From the NCBI GenBank assembly GCA_965279255.1, contig OZ257146.1, forward strand, positions 434,001 to 498,000: a DNA stretch of 64,000 bases. The letters run 5' to 3'. The notes below the pieces were generated by a model, which had not been told where the DNA came from, searched no databases, and saw nothing but the letters and a program-made list of their open reading frames with translations. This document shows positions 41,897-49,054 of this stretch, in pieces. The stretch is from CAMFLJ01 sp965279255 (GTDB taxonomy: Bacteria > Actinomycetota > Acidimicrobiia > Acidimicrobiales > Acidimicrobilacustridaceae). Both the position numbers and the translations under genes were made by a program. Every line of letters starts with the position of its first letter. The stretch's first letter is position 1.

Positions 41897-42727
41897 GTGG
41901 GAACCGACCTCACCGTCGGCTTCGTCGGAGCGGGCTCGATGGGCACCCCGATGGTCGAGCGCCTGCACGCCGCGGGCACGCGGGTCACGCTCTACGCCCG
42001 TCGACCCGAGGTCCGCGACGAGTTCGCGGCGAAGGGCATCACCACCGTCGACACCCCGGCCGCCATGGCCGCCGACGCCGACGTGGTGCTGGTGTGCCTC
42101 TACTCCGACGAGCAGCTCGAGGAGGTGGCGTCCGGCCCGGACGGCCTGCTGGCCGCCATGGCCCCGGGCGCGGTGCTGGCCTCCCACGTCACCGGCAGCC
42201 CCGCCACCGTCATCCGCCTCGGCGAGGAGGCCGCGGGCCGGGGTGTCCGCGTCGTCGACGCCCCTGTCAGCGGTGACCCGGACGACATCGCCGCCGGCCG
42301 GCTCACGGTGATGCTCGGTGGCGAGTCGAGCGACACCGCCCGGGTCCGCGCCGCGGTCGAGGCCTACGCCGAGGCCGTCTTCGACACCGGCGCGTTGGGC
42401 AGCGCCCTGGCCGTGAAGCTCATCAACAACACGCTGTTCGCCGCCAACACGCAGCTCGTCGGCGAGGCCGAGCGGATCGGGCGGGAGCTCGGGGCCGACC
42501 CCGCCGCCATGGCCACCATCATCCAGCGCAGCAGCGGCGCCAGCTTCGTGATGGGCCTGCTGCCCGCGTTCGGCACCACCCAGGTGTTCGCCGACAACGC
42601 CGGCCCCTACATGCGCAAGGACCTCGCCGTCGTCAACGAGGTCGCAGCCGAGATGGGCATCGACCTGGGTCTGCTCGGCGCGGTCGCCAACGCCGACGCG
42701 ATCTCCTTCGACGGCGACCCGGGCTGA
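41897..42727 (+). CDS. NAD(P)-dependent 3-hydroxyisobutyrate dehydrogenase-like oxidoreductase
   Basis: 276 aa. GFVGAGSMGTPMVERL (Rossmann GxGxxG), APVSGDPDDIAAGRLTVMLGG (substrate loop and second-domain start), and ALAVKLINNTLFAAN with the catalytic Lys. Beta-hydroxyacid dehydrogenases oxidise short branched hydroxyacids or reduce tartronate semialdehyde. AGGGAG precedes the GTG. It follows moaA by 39 nt without an evident functional link. Confidence 0.85.
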   Translation: MGTDLTVGFVGAGSMGTPMVERLHAAGTRVTLYARRPEVRDEFAAKGITTVDTPAAMAADADVVLVCLYSDEQLEEVASGPDGLLAAMAPGAVLASHVTGSPATVIRLGEEAAGRGVRVVDAPVSGDPDDIAAGRLTVMLGGESSDTARVRAAVEAYAEAVFDTGALGSALAVKLINNTLFAANTQLVGEAERIGRELGADPAAMATIIQRSSGASFVMGLLPAFGTTQVFADNAGPYMRKDLAVVNEVAAEMGIDLGLLGAVANADAISFDGDPG

Positions 42728-42768
42728 TCGAGAGCGTCGGCCGCGCCGGCGTGCCAGGATCGCCGGCG

Positions 42769-43653
42769 ATGACCGATCACGAAGGCCCCGAGTTCTGGCT
42801 GTTCCTCCCGCAGATGCGGATGTCGCTCGACGCGTTGGTCGAGCGGGCCGTGGCCGCGGAGGCGGCCGGGTTCACGGGCATCGCCCTCATGGACCACCTG
42901 GCCCCGCCGCTCGCCGAGTCCCAGTCGATGTACGAGGCCATGACGACGGCCATGTGGCTGCTGGCCCGCACCGAGCGGCTCTCGGTCGGCCACCTCGTCC
43001 TGTGCGACGCCATGCGCCATCCGGCCGTGCTCGCCCGTGAGGTGGTCACCCTCGACCACGCGTCGGGCGGCCGGTTCGAGCTGGGGCTCGGCTGGGGGTC
43101 GGTGCCGGCCGAGCTCGAGCAGTTCGGCGTGGGGTCGAGCGAGGCCAAGGTCCGCGTCGGGCGGATGGAGGAGTCGCTCGAGGTGCTGCGGGCGCTGTGG
43201 TCCGGCGAGCCCGTGACCTACCAGGGCGAGCACTTCACGCTCACCGAGGCCCAGCAGCAACCGACGCCGCTCGGCCACGTCCCGATCACCATCGGCGGGA
43301 CGGGGAAGCGCACGCTCGAGATGGTCCGCCGCCACGCCGACTGGTGCAACCTGCCGGTGAACAAGATCGAGCAGGCCGACGAGGTCCGCGCCAAGGTCGG
43401 CGAGGCCCGCCTCTCGACCCAGAACCGCGTCACCTACCTGGCGCCCGGCGTCGACCGCGACGAGGTCGAGGCCCTGGCGCTGCGTCGCTTCGGGCAGGTC
43501 GGGCGGCTCACCGGCACCGGACCGGAGCTCGTCGAGCAGTTCGGCGCGCTCCACGAGCGCGGCATCGACCGGTTCTACGCCTGGTTCACCGACTTCGCCG
43601 CCCCCGAGACCCTCGCCGGATTCGGCGACGAGGTCATCGCCACCTTGCGCTAG
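42769..43653 (+). CDS. Luciferase-like (LLM class) flavin-dependent oxidoreductase
   Basis: 294 aa TIM barrel. FWLFLPQMRMSLDALVERAV, GIALMDHLAPPLAES, SVGHLVLCDAMRHPAVLAREV, GRFELGLGWG, ALWSGEPVTYQGEHF and VPITIGGTGKRTLEMV are standard. Actinobacterial members use F420 or FMN. ATG 42769 (AGGA about 9 nt upstream) is preferred to GTG 42751, which would add six non-conserved residues. It converges on the SRPBCC gene with a 10-nt gap. Substrate unknown. Confidence 0.85.
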   Translation: MTDHEGPEFWLFLPQMRMSLDALVERAVAAEAAGFTGIALMDHLAPPLAESQSMYEAMTTAMWLLARTERLSVGHLVLCDAMRHPAVLAREVVTLDHASGGRFELGLGWGSVPAELEQFGVGSSEAKVRVGRMEESLEVLRALWSGEPVTYQGEHFTLTEAQQQPTPLGHVPITIGGTGKRTLEMVRRHADWCNLPVNKIEQADEVRAKVGEARLSTQNRVTYLAPGVDRDEVEALALRRFGQVGRLTGTGPELVEQFGALHERGIDRFYAWFTDFAAPETLAGFGDEVIATLR

Positions 43654-43663
43654 CCCGGCCGGG

Positions 43664-44164
43664 TCAGGCGCCCTCGGCCGGCACCGGCCGGGGCTTCCCG
43701 GGGGCGACCGTGCGGGCGAGGATGCCGAGCGTGGCCCGTAGGGCCGACTCGGGGATCACCGGGAAGATGTCGGCCTCGCGCCACACCGGGTGGATGTCGG
43801 ACCAGTCGTAGTACGAGGTCACCAGGGTGCCGCCCTCGACCGGCTCGAGCCGGTACCCGTACACGTGGGTGATGGGCGGGTCCATGGTGGACTCGATCTT
43901 CCAGGCGACCTCGCGGTCCTGCTCGTAGGTGACGAACCGGACCGTGACGTCGTACAGGCCGAGCGGGTAGTCGTTCAGCGCCTCGCGGTCCATGTGGACC
44001 ACGAAGGCGTCACCGACGGCCCGGGCGGGCTCACCGGTCGCCGACATGAGCATCCCCGAGGCGTCGATGGCGACGTGGCCCTCCGGGCTGCTCACCACGG
44101 CGAAGATCTCCGCCGCCTCCGCCGGGATGATGCGCTCGACCTCGAACCTCTCGTCGTTCTCCAT
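43664..44164 (-). CDS. SRPBCC-fold protein (polyketide cyclase/START-like)
   Basis: 166 aa. FEVERIIPAEAAEIFAVVSSPEGHVAID is the typical first strand-helix of SRPBCC proteins; EVAWKIES and THVYGYRLEPVEGGTLVTSYYD form the following sheet, then a C-terminal helix. The fold binds hydrophobic ligands. GGAGGG precedes the ATG. A lone small gene; function unknown. Confidence 0.8.
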   Translation of the reverse strand: MENDERFEVERIIPAEAAEIFAVVSSPEGHVAIDASGMLMSATGEPARAVGDAFVVHMDREALNDYPLGLYDVTVRFVTYEQDREVAWKIESTMDPPITHVYGYRLEPVEGGTLVTSYYDWSDIHPVWREADIFPVIPESALRATLGILARTVAPGKPRPVPAEGA

Positions 44165-44253
44165 CGGCGAACCCTCCCACAGCCGTCCTCCGCCCGCTCG
44201 GCGATCGTGAGGCGCAGACGTGCGGGATCAGTGCCTCTGTGCCTCGGGACGGG

Positions 44254-45204
44254 TCAGCGGGCCGGGGGAGCGAAGCGGATGTCGAGCGAGCGCAGGTAGG
44301 TGTGCAGGCCGGCGTCCTGGATCGGGATGATCCACGCCGGCGCGCCCGACTCGTTGTGGTGGGCGTGCCACAGGCCGGGGGGCGTGACGAACGCCGAGGC
44401 GGGCTCCCAGTCGACGCGGACCGGGTCGACGATCTCACCGTGCTCGTCGATCGAGCGGCCGACCAGCGTGTAGCAGCCGGGCTCGCACGCGCCGACCAGG
44501 TCGAGGGCGACGGACTGATGGCGGTGCGGGCGCTGCACGGCGCCGATCGGAAGCTTCCCGAACATCGCCCACAGCACGTGGGTGACGGTCTGGGTCAGGT
44601 CGTTGGGTGCGGTGTTGAGCAGCACGGCCAGCCGGTTGCGGTCGGTGGCGCGCGGCGAGGCCTCGATCTCGGCCAGCTCCGCGGTGACCCGGGCCGCCGG
44701 GAAGTGGGTGACGGCGAAGCGGGGGCCGGTGGGGGCCACGCCGAGGTAGCGCAGGAGCGGCTCGTCGGTGACCCAGTAGAGGGTGGCATCGGCCGTGGCC
44801 CGGTGGACGGTCTCGCAGCCGGCGGGCAGGACGAAGAAGTCGCCGGCGCCCCACACCAGCTCGCGACCGGCCACGGTGGACGAGCCGGCGCCGGAGATGA
44901 CGTGGTAGAGCTCCGAGGTCGCCACGGGCGCGGTGACGATCTCGTCGCCCGGGGTGATGCGGACGAACGAGGCGAGCAGCGCGGGGGAGGTGGCCGGGCC
45001 GCCCTCGACGGCCAGCCCCTCCGACAGGTCGAACGGCAGCACGCCGGTGGCGACGGCCCGGTGGCGCTCGGCGGGGAACAGCTCCATCGGCAGCTTCGGG
45101 ATGTGGCCCGACCCGACGGGGTTGGCCGCCCGGGTGTACTCGAAGTAGCGGGCGTCGCCGGTCCAGTCCTCGACGGCCTCGCCCACGATCAGTGCGGAGT
45201 CCAT
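44254..45204 (-). CDS. Bicupin protein, gentisate dioxygenase-like
   Basis: 316 aa with two cupin barrels. Cupin 1 (about 65-150) has ELYHVISGAGSSTVAG and WGAGDFFVLPAG but lacks the metal-binding HxH. Cupin 2 (about 205-300) has RPHRHQSVALDLVG and WHAHHNESG, which can supply histidines to bind iron. Gentisate-type dioxygenases normally use the first barrel for Fe, so the metal site appears to be in the second. It may open an aromatic ring or be non-dioxygenase. It lies 90 nt from the moaC start in divergent orientation. Confidence 0.65.
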   Translation of the reverse strand: MDSALIVGEAVEDWTGDARYFEYTRAANPVGSGHIPKLPMELFPAERHRAVATGVLPFDLSEGLAVEGGPATSPALLASFVRITPGDEIVTAPVATSELYHVISGAGSSTVAGRELVWGAGDFFVLPAGCETVHRATADATLYWVTDEPLLRYLGVAPTGPRFAVTHFPAARVTAELAEIEASPRATDRNRLAVLLNTAPNDLTQTVTHVLWAMFGKLPIGAVQRPHRHQSVALDLVGACEPGCYTLVGRSIDEHGEIVDPVRVDWEPASAFVTPPGLWHAHHNESGAPAWIIPIQDAGLHTYLRSLDIRFAPPAR

Positions 45205-45280
45205 GCGTCGAGTCTCTCGCGCCGGGAGGCTCGTCGCACCCGGTGGCGTCCGACCCTCGTGGGGCCACCGGGGAGCGGCC

Positions 45281-45286
45281 TACACT
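45281..45286 (+). promoter_or_regulatory. Leaderless -10 (TACACT) for moaC
   Basis: TACACT ends 8 nt before the moaC ATG at 45295. Same hexamer as upstream of the flippase operon. Confidence 0.5.
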
Positions 45287-45294
45287 CGGCGCCC

Positions 45295-45915
45295 ATGTCC
45301 GATCGTGGCCTCACGCACCTCGACCCCCTCGGCCGGGCCCGCATGGTCGACGTCACCCCCAAGGAGGTGACGCACCGCCGGGCCATCGCCCGGGGCCGGG
45401 TGTACATGAAGCCGGAGACCTCCTCGCTCGTGGCCCGCGGCGCCATCAGCAAGGGCGACGTCCTGGCCGTGGCCCGCGTCGCCGGCATCCAGGCGGCCAA
45501 GCGGGCGTCCGACCTCATCCCGCTGTGCCACCCGCTGCTGGTGGGCTCGGTCTTCGTGAACTTCCGCATCGAGGACCGGTTCATCGAGGTGGAGGCCCAG
45601 GTCGAGACCGTCGACCGCACCGGTGTCGAGATGGAGGCCCTCACCGCCGCCACCGTCGCCGCACTGACGATCTACGACATGTGCAAGTCCTCCGACCGGG
45701 CCATGGTGATCGGCGACATCGCCCTCTGGGAGAAGACCGGCGGCCGCTCCGGCGTCTACCGCCGCGACCCGCTCGAGCCCCTCGGCGCCGACGCACTGAG
45801 CGGCGACTTCGACGGCTCGCTCGTCACCGGGCTCGACCTCGACGTCGACGACGACCTCGACGACGGGCTCGACGCCGACGACGAGCTCGGGCTCGGCGAC
45901 GACCTTCCCGACTGA
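45295..45915 (+). CDS. moaC: Cyclic pyranopterin monophosphate synthase MoaC with acidic tail
   Basis: 206 aa, about 40 longer than usual. The enzyme part is complete: MVDVTPKEVTHRRAIARG, KGDVLAVARVAGIQAAKRA, LIPLCHPL, RTGVEMEALTAATVAALTIYDMCK. It follows MoaA in molybdenum-cofactor synthesis. After residue about 166 comes a tail with runs of Asp and Leu (DLDVDDDLDDGLDADDELGL), which is not part of the enzyme and may be flexible. The transcript is probably leaderless. Confidence 0.95.
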   Translation: MSDRGLTHLDPLGRARMVDVTPKEVTHRRAIARGRVYMKPETSSLVARGAISKGDVLAVARVAGIQAAKRASDLIPLCHPLLVGSVFVNFRIEDRFIEVEAQVETVDRTGVEMEALTAATVAALTIYDMCKSSDRAMVIGDIALWEKTGGRSGVYRRDPLEPLGADALSGDFDGSLVTGLDLDVDDDLDDGLDADDELGLGDDLPD

Positions 45916-45979
45916 GGGCCCCACCGGCGTCGCCGGGGGCCCCGGCGGAGTCGACTGGGCCGAACGGCCCACTGCGCCC

Positions 45980-46001
45980 GCATGTGGCTCCTGCCACATG
46001 C
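45980..46001. promoter_or_regulatory. Hairpin in the gap after moaC
   Basis: GCATGTGG-CTCCTG-CCACATGC, a perfect 8-bp stem 65 nt after the moaC stop. It may terminate moaC, but has no U-tract. The 227-nt gap to 46143 also holds the inverted repeat at 46029. Confidence 0.4.
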
Positions 46002-46028
46002 CGTTGGCCCTCGACGCAGTTCCGTAGT

Positions 46029-46044
46029 AGAACCGTAATGTTCT
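46029..46044. promoter_or_regulatory. Inverted repeat AGAAC-N6-GTTCT upstream of the SepX/GlpR-like gene
   Basis: AGAAC-CGTAAT-GTTCT in an AT-rich pocket about 100 nt before the membrane-protein GTG. The central TAATGT could be a -10, with the arms as an operator. The 6-nt spacer does not fit the LexA box (N4). Confidence 0.35.
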
Positions 46045-46142
46045 TTGACGTCCACCCGACCGGACGGCGACGGCAGCGGAGGGTCCACCACCCGCTCCTG
46101 GCGCCTTGTTACGGTCCCGATCACCGAAGGTAGGCCCGGAGC

Positions 46143-46706
46143 GTGACACTCGTGGTGCTGGTGATCCTGGCAGTGGTGTGGGCGGTGTACCTCGTCTCGT
46201 GGGTGCGCTCGCGCACGGAGCATCGCCGGGTCAACTCGATCAACTCGTTCTCCAACCACCTGTCGGTCCTCGAGCGCACCGCCCCCGGCGGTCGCGGCTC
46301 GGCCCGCTCGCTGTCGGGCCACACGGTGTCGGGCTCGCAGAGCACCGGCCTCGGTGGCCAGGGCTACTTCGCCCCCCGCCGCCCGACGATGTCGCAGACC
46401 AAGAAGCGTCGCCGCGACATCCTCGTGGGCCTGCTGGGCGCCACCGGCGTGACCTTCCTCGGCATGCTCGTGCTCGGCGGCATGGTGACCTACCTCTTCG
46501 GGCTCTCGCTCGTGCTCACCGTCGCCTACGTCATGGCGCTGGCGAACCTCCAGAAGCGGGCCATCGAGCGCCGCTCGAAGGTGCGCTACCTCGACGGCAC
46601 CGCCGTCGCCCCGGCCGCATGGGCCGGACCGGAGTGGACCGCCGACGACGAGGGCAACGAGTACGCCTACCCGTCTCGGCAGATCTACGCCGTCGGCGGC
46701 CGCTGA
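46143..46706 (+). CDS. SepX/GlpR-like membrane protein of the actinobacterial divisome
   Basis: 187 aa. Layout: one N-terminal membrane span (TLVVLVILAVVWAVYLVSWV), a roughly 70-residue cytoplasmic Ser/Arg-rich loop containing NSINSFSNHLSVLERTAP, two further spans (about 94-115 and 117-135), and a roughly 50-residue C-terminal tail. This is the topology and opening WAxYL...F..hLsvL pattern I recall for SepX (Streptomyces) and GlpR (Corynebacterium), the receptor for the MoeA-like division protein Glp. The Glp candidate is 5 kb upstream. GTG 46143 follows TAGGCC closely. Assigned from pattern memory only. Confidence 0.6.
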   Translation: MTLVVLVILAVVWAVYLVSWVRSRTEHRRVNSINSFSNHLSVLERTAPGGRGSARSLSGHTVSGSQSTGLGGQGYFAPRRPTMSQTKKRRRDILVGLLGATGVTFLGMLVLGGMVTYLFGLSLVLTVAYVMALANLQKRAIERRSKVRYLDGTAVAPAAWAGPEWTADDEGNEYAYPSRQIYAVGGR

Positions 46707-46725
46707 TCCTCCGGGGTCACCCCCG

Positions 46726-47376
46726 ATGAGCGAGGGCACCGCCGAGCACGTGGTCGCCCGCCGGGCGGAGCTGGCCTCCGCCGTCGACGGTGTCCGGGCC
46801 CGCCTGGCCGACGCCAACGACGCCCGTGAGATCGCCCTGCCGGCCTGTCGGCGCGCCATCCGGGCCTCCGGCAGCTCCATCCGGGCCGTGCACCGCCGCG
46901 AGCCCGAGCAGGCCCGGGCGCTGGCCGCCGAGGCGGTGGCGGCGTTGCGTGAGGCCCAGGAGGCCGTGGCACCGCATCCGGCGGTGGCCCACGCCGGCTT
47001 CGTGCACGACGCCGAGCGCGAGGTCGCCGAGGCCCATCTCACCGCCGCCCTCGTGGCGGGCGACCCGCTGCCCGGCCCCGACGAGCTCGGGGTCGACGGG
47101 GCACCGTGGCTGAAGGCGCTGGCCGAGGCGGCGAGCGAGCTGCGCCGCTACACCCTCGACCGACTCCGCGAGGGCGACCTCGAGCAGGGGGAGGCGCTGC
47201 TCGGTGCCATGGACGACGCCTACGACGTGCTCGTCACCGTCGACTTCCCCGATGCCATCACCGAAGGCCTGCGCCGCACGCTCGACGCCCTGCGGGCGGT
47301 GCTCGAGCGCACCCGGGGCGACGTCACCGCCACGGTCGTGCAGTCCCGGCTCCAGCGGGCCATCGAGGGCCGCTGA
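46726..47376 (+). CDS. Translin-family protein
   Basis: 216 aa, all-helical. The C-terminal half carries the translin pattern: WLKALAEAASELRRYTLDRL, then LREGDLEQGEALLGAMDDAYD, VTVDFPDAITEGLRRTLDAL and LERTRGDVTATVVQSRLQRA. N-terminal helices contain ACRRAIRASGSSIRAVHRRE, where translins have basic RNA-binding residues. Translin forms octamers that bind single-stranded RNA or DNA; prokaryotic members are poorly studied. It starts 19 nt after the SepX/GlpR-like gene and is probably co-transcribed. Some databases call relatives haloacid dehalogenase; no such motif is present. Confidence 0.7.
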   Translation: MSEGTAEHVVARRAELASAVDGVRARLADANDAREIALPACRRAIRASGSSIRAVHRREPEQARALAAEAVAALREAQEAVAPHPAVAHAGFVHDAEREVAEAHLTAALVAGDPLPGPDELGVDGAPWLKALAEAASELRRYTLDRLREGDLEQGEALLGAMDDAYDVLVTVDFPDAITEGLRRTLDALRAVLERTRGDVTATVVQSRLQRAIEGR

Positions 47377-47430
47377 GCCTCGACGGCGGGGGTTCGGGGG
47401 TCGGTGTCGCACCGGAGCCCGAAAACGGCA

Positions 47431-47455
47431 TCAGCGGGCCCTGGAGGCCCGCTGA
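47431..47455. terminator. Hairpin between translin and CAP genes
   Basis: TCAGCGGGCC-CTGGA-GGCCCGCTGA, a perfect 10-bp stem midway in the 150-nt convergent gap. Could serve both directions. Confidence 0.6.
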
Positions 47456-47526
47456 GACGGTGAGCGGCGTCGTTGCCGCTGGTGGGTGACCTGGTTGGCG
47501 CCGTTGCCGTCCGGGTCGAGGCTGGA

Positions 47527-48000
47527 TCAGCGCTCCTGCATGAACTCCTGCACCACCCAGTAGCGACCGTCGCCGCTGCGGGTGACACCGAGGCCGATGC
47601 GGTTGAAGCCGCCGTCGAGGATGTTGGCCCGATGGCCGGACGAGTTCATGAAGGCGTTGTGGACCTGCTCGATGGAGTAGCCGTAGCCGACGTTCTCACC
47701 GAGGCGGTACCAGTTGTACCCGTTGCCGTCGGCCAGGTTCGAGTGGTACAGCCGCTGGTCGTTGGCGAGCTGGCGGGACCAGGCCTGCGCCTTGAGCGAC
47801 AGGTCGACGTTGACGGGGAGGCTCCCGAGCCCGACCGAGTTGCGGCTCTGGTTCACGAGCTCGGTGGCACGGTCCTCTTCGGGGCTGCACGCCCCGAGGG
47901 CCATCACCGCGACAGCGGTCAGTACGGCGAGCCAGGCCACCCGAGAACGAGTGACTCGACGCCGATTCGTCTTGGTCGGTGCTGGCGTCTGAGTGGTCAT
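47527..48000 (-). CDS. CAP/SCP-domain lipoprotein, copy 1
   Basis: 157 aa. Basic N terminus (NRRRVTRSRVAW), hydrophobic stretch and lipobox LGAC, then a short CAP domain: ATELVNQSRNSVGLGSLPV, RLYHSNLADG, RLGENVGYGYS, IEQVHNAFMNSSGHRANIL and GRYWVVQEFMQ. His in YHS and GHR are the usual CAP pocket residues. Role of bacterial CAP proteins is mostly unknown. The longer upstream frame is not used because the ATG at 48000 matches the start of copy 2. Confidence 0.85.
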   Translation of the reverse strand: MTTQTPAPTKTNRRRVTRSRVAWLAVLTAVAVMALGACSPEEDRATELVNQSRNSVGLGSLPVNVDLSLKAQAWSRQLANDQRLYHSNLADGNGYNWYRLGENVGYGYSIEQVHNAFMNSSGHRANILDGGFNRIGLGVTRSGDGRYWVVQEFMQER

Positions 48001-48080
48001 ACCTCTGTCTTCGGCCACCCACAGGGACGACTTGAGCCGTCTGCGGGTGGTTTCCGACACGCCCGCGGGGGCGGACCCGC

Positions 48081-48554
48081 TCAGCGCTCCTGCATGAACT
48101 CCTGGACGACCCAGTAGCGGCCGCCGCCGTCGCGGGTGACGCCCACGCCGATGCGGTTGTAGCCGCCGTCGAGGATGTTGGCCCGGTGGCCGGACGAGTT
48201 CATGAAGGCGTTGTGGACCTGCTCGATGGAGTAGCCGTAGCCGACGTTCTCACCGAGGCGGGCCCAGTTGTAGCCGTTGCCGTCGGCCAGGCTGGAGTGG
48301 TACAGCCGCTGGCTGCTGGCCAGCTGGTTCGACCAGCCCTGGGCCTTCAGGTACAGGTCGACGTTGACCGGGAGGCTGCCGAGCCCGACCGAGTTGCGGC
48401 TCTGGTTGACGAGCTCGGTGGCCCGGTCCTCCTCGGGGCTGCACGCCCCGAGGGCCATCACCCCGACCGCAGCCAGGGCGGCCAGCCAGACCAACCGGGT
48501 GCGGCTGCTCCGTCGTCGGTTGGTCGTGGTCGGGGCTGGCGTGTGAGTGGTCAT
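48081..48554 (-). CDS. CAP/SCP-domain lipoprotein, copy 2
   Basis: 157 aa, same layout as copy 1 and about 136 of 157 residues identical by eye. Changes cluster in the signal peptide (8) and in one helix (LKAQGWSNQLASSQ). AGGGAC precedes the ATG. Only 80 nt separate it from copy 1, so this is a tandem duplication, probably one operon with copy 2 first. A 19-bp palindrome lies 51 nt upstream. Confidence 0.85.
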   Translation of the reverse strand: MTTHTPAPTTTNRRRSSRTRLVWLAALAAVGVMALGACSPEEDRATELVNQSRNSVGLGSLPVNVDLYLKAQGWSNQLASSQRLYHSSLADGNGYNWARLGENVGYGYSIEQVHNAFMNSSGHRANILDGGYNRIGVGVTRDGGGRYWVVQEFMQER

Positions 48555-48604
48555 GTCCCTGTCTTCGCTCGCCGATTCCGGTCCGTAGGTTCTACCCCAA
48601 TTTC

Positions 48605-48623
48605 GGATCGCATATTGCGATCC
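48605..48623. promoter_or_regulatory. Palindromic operator candidate upstream of the CAP genes
   Basis: GGATCGCA-TAT-TGCGATCC, perfect 8-bp arms in an AT-rich patch. Located 51-69 nt before the copy 2 ATG, a likely operator or promoter region. It does not match an operator I can name. The rest of the 227-nt gap to the tRNA shows nothing else clear. Confidence 0.5.
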
Positions 48624-48781
48624 CATGACGAAACTGGACATCTGTTAACCAAAGCGTCACCCCGGTCGTCCGACGCGCCGCGGACAGCAGTGGGCTCGCC
48701 GCCCTCCGGTGCCGCCGGTCGAGCGCGGGGTGGCCCGATTCCCGACGGGCAGGCGTCGTCGGGTAACCTCACGACCCCTGC

Positions 48782-48855
48782 GGGGGTGTAGCTCAGTTGG
48801 CTAGAGCGCTACGTTCGCAACGTAGAGGTCGGGAGTTCGATTCTCCTCACCTCCA
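48782..48855 (+). tRNA. tRNA-Ala (CGC)
   Basis: 74 nt cloverleaf. Acceptor GGGGGTG pairs with CACCTCC (one G-U), discriminator A; D-arm GCTC...GAGC; anticodon stem CTACG/CGTAG with loop TTCGCAA giving anticodon CGC; T-arm with TTCGATT loop. CCA is not encoded. It reads the GCG alanine codon, frequent in this GC-rich genome. Confidence 0.97.
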
Positions 48856-48882
48856 CCGGTCCTCCCGGACCGCAGGACCTTC

Positions 48883-48912
48883 GGAAGGCCCGGCCTCACG
48901 GCCGGGCCTTCC
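48883..48912 (+). terminator. Terminator after tRNA-Ala
   Basis: GGAAGGCCCGGCC-TCAC-GGCCGGGCCTTCC, a perfect 13-bp stem 28 nt after the tRNA. Confidence 0.85.
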
Positions 48913-48972
48913 TGCGTTCCGGGCTCAGCCGGAGGGAGACGTCGGTGCGGCGTGGGGCCCGACCGGCCCATC

Positions 48973-48986
48973 TACCCCCGGGGGTA
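48973..48986. promoter_or_regulatory. G-tract palindrome TACCCCCGGGGGTA (CsoR/CstR-type operator candidate)
   Basis: Perfect 14-bp palindrome 69 nt before the SQR start. CsoR-family repressors, including the persulfide sensor CstR, bind palindromes of the form TACCCC...GGGGTA. Position in front of a sulfide-oxidation operon fits persulfide control. No csoR/cstR gene is visible here. Confidence 0.5.
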
Positions 48987-49054
48987 TGACGATCGGCCCT
49001 GTCGTGACGGTCCTCCGAGTTCGACCATGGAGCTCGTAGCAGGGAGGAACCCGG

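Noticed and set aside
46029..46044. LexA/SOS box
   Set aside because: The arms GAAC/GTTC are right but the spacer is 6 nt instead of 4, and the downstream gene is not a typical SOS gene. Kept only as an unassigned inverted repeat.
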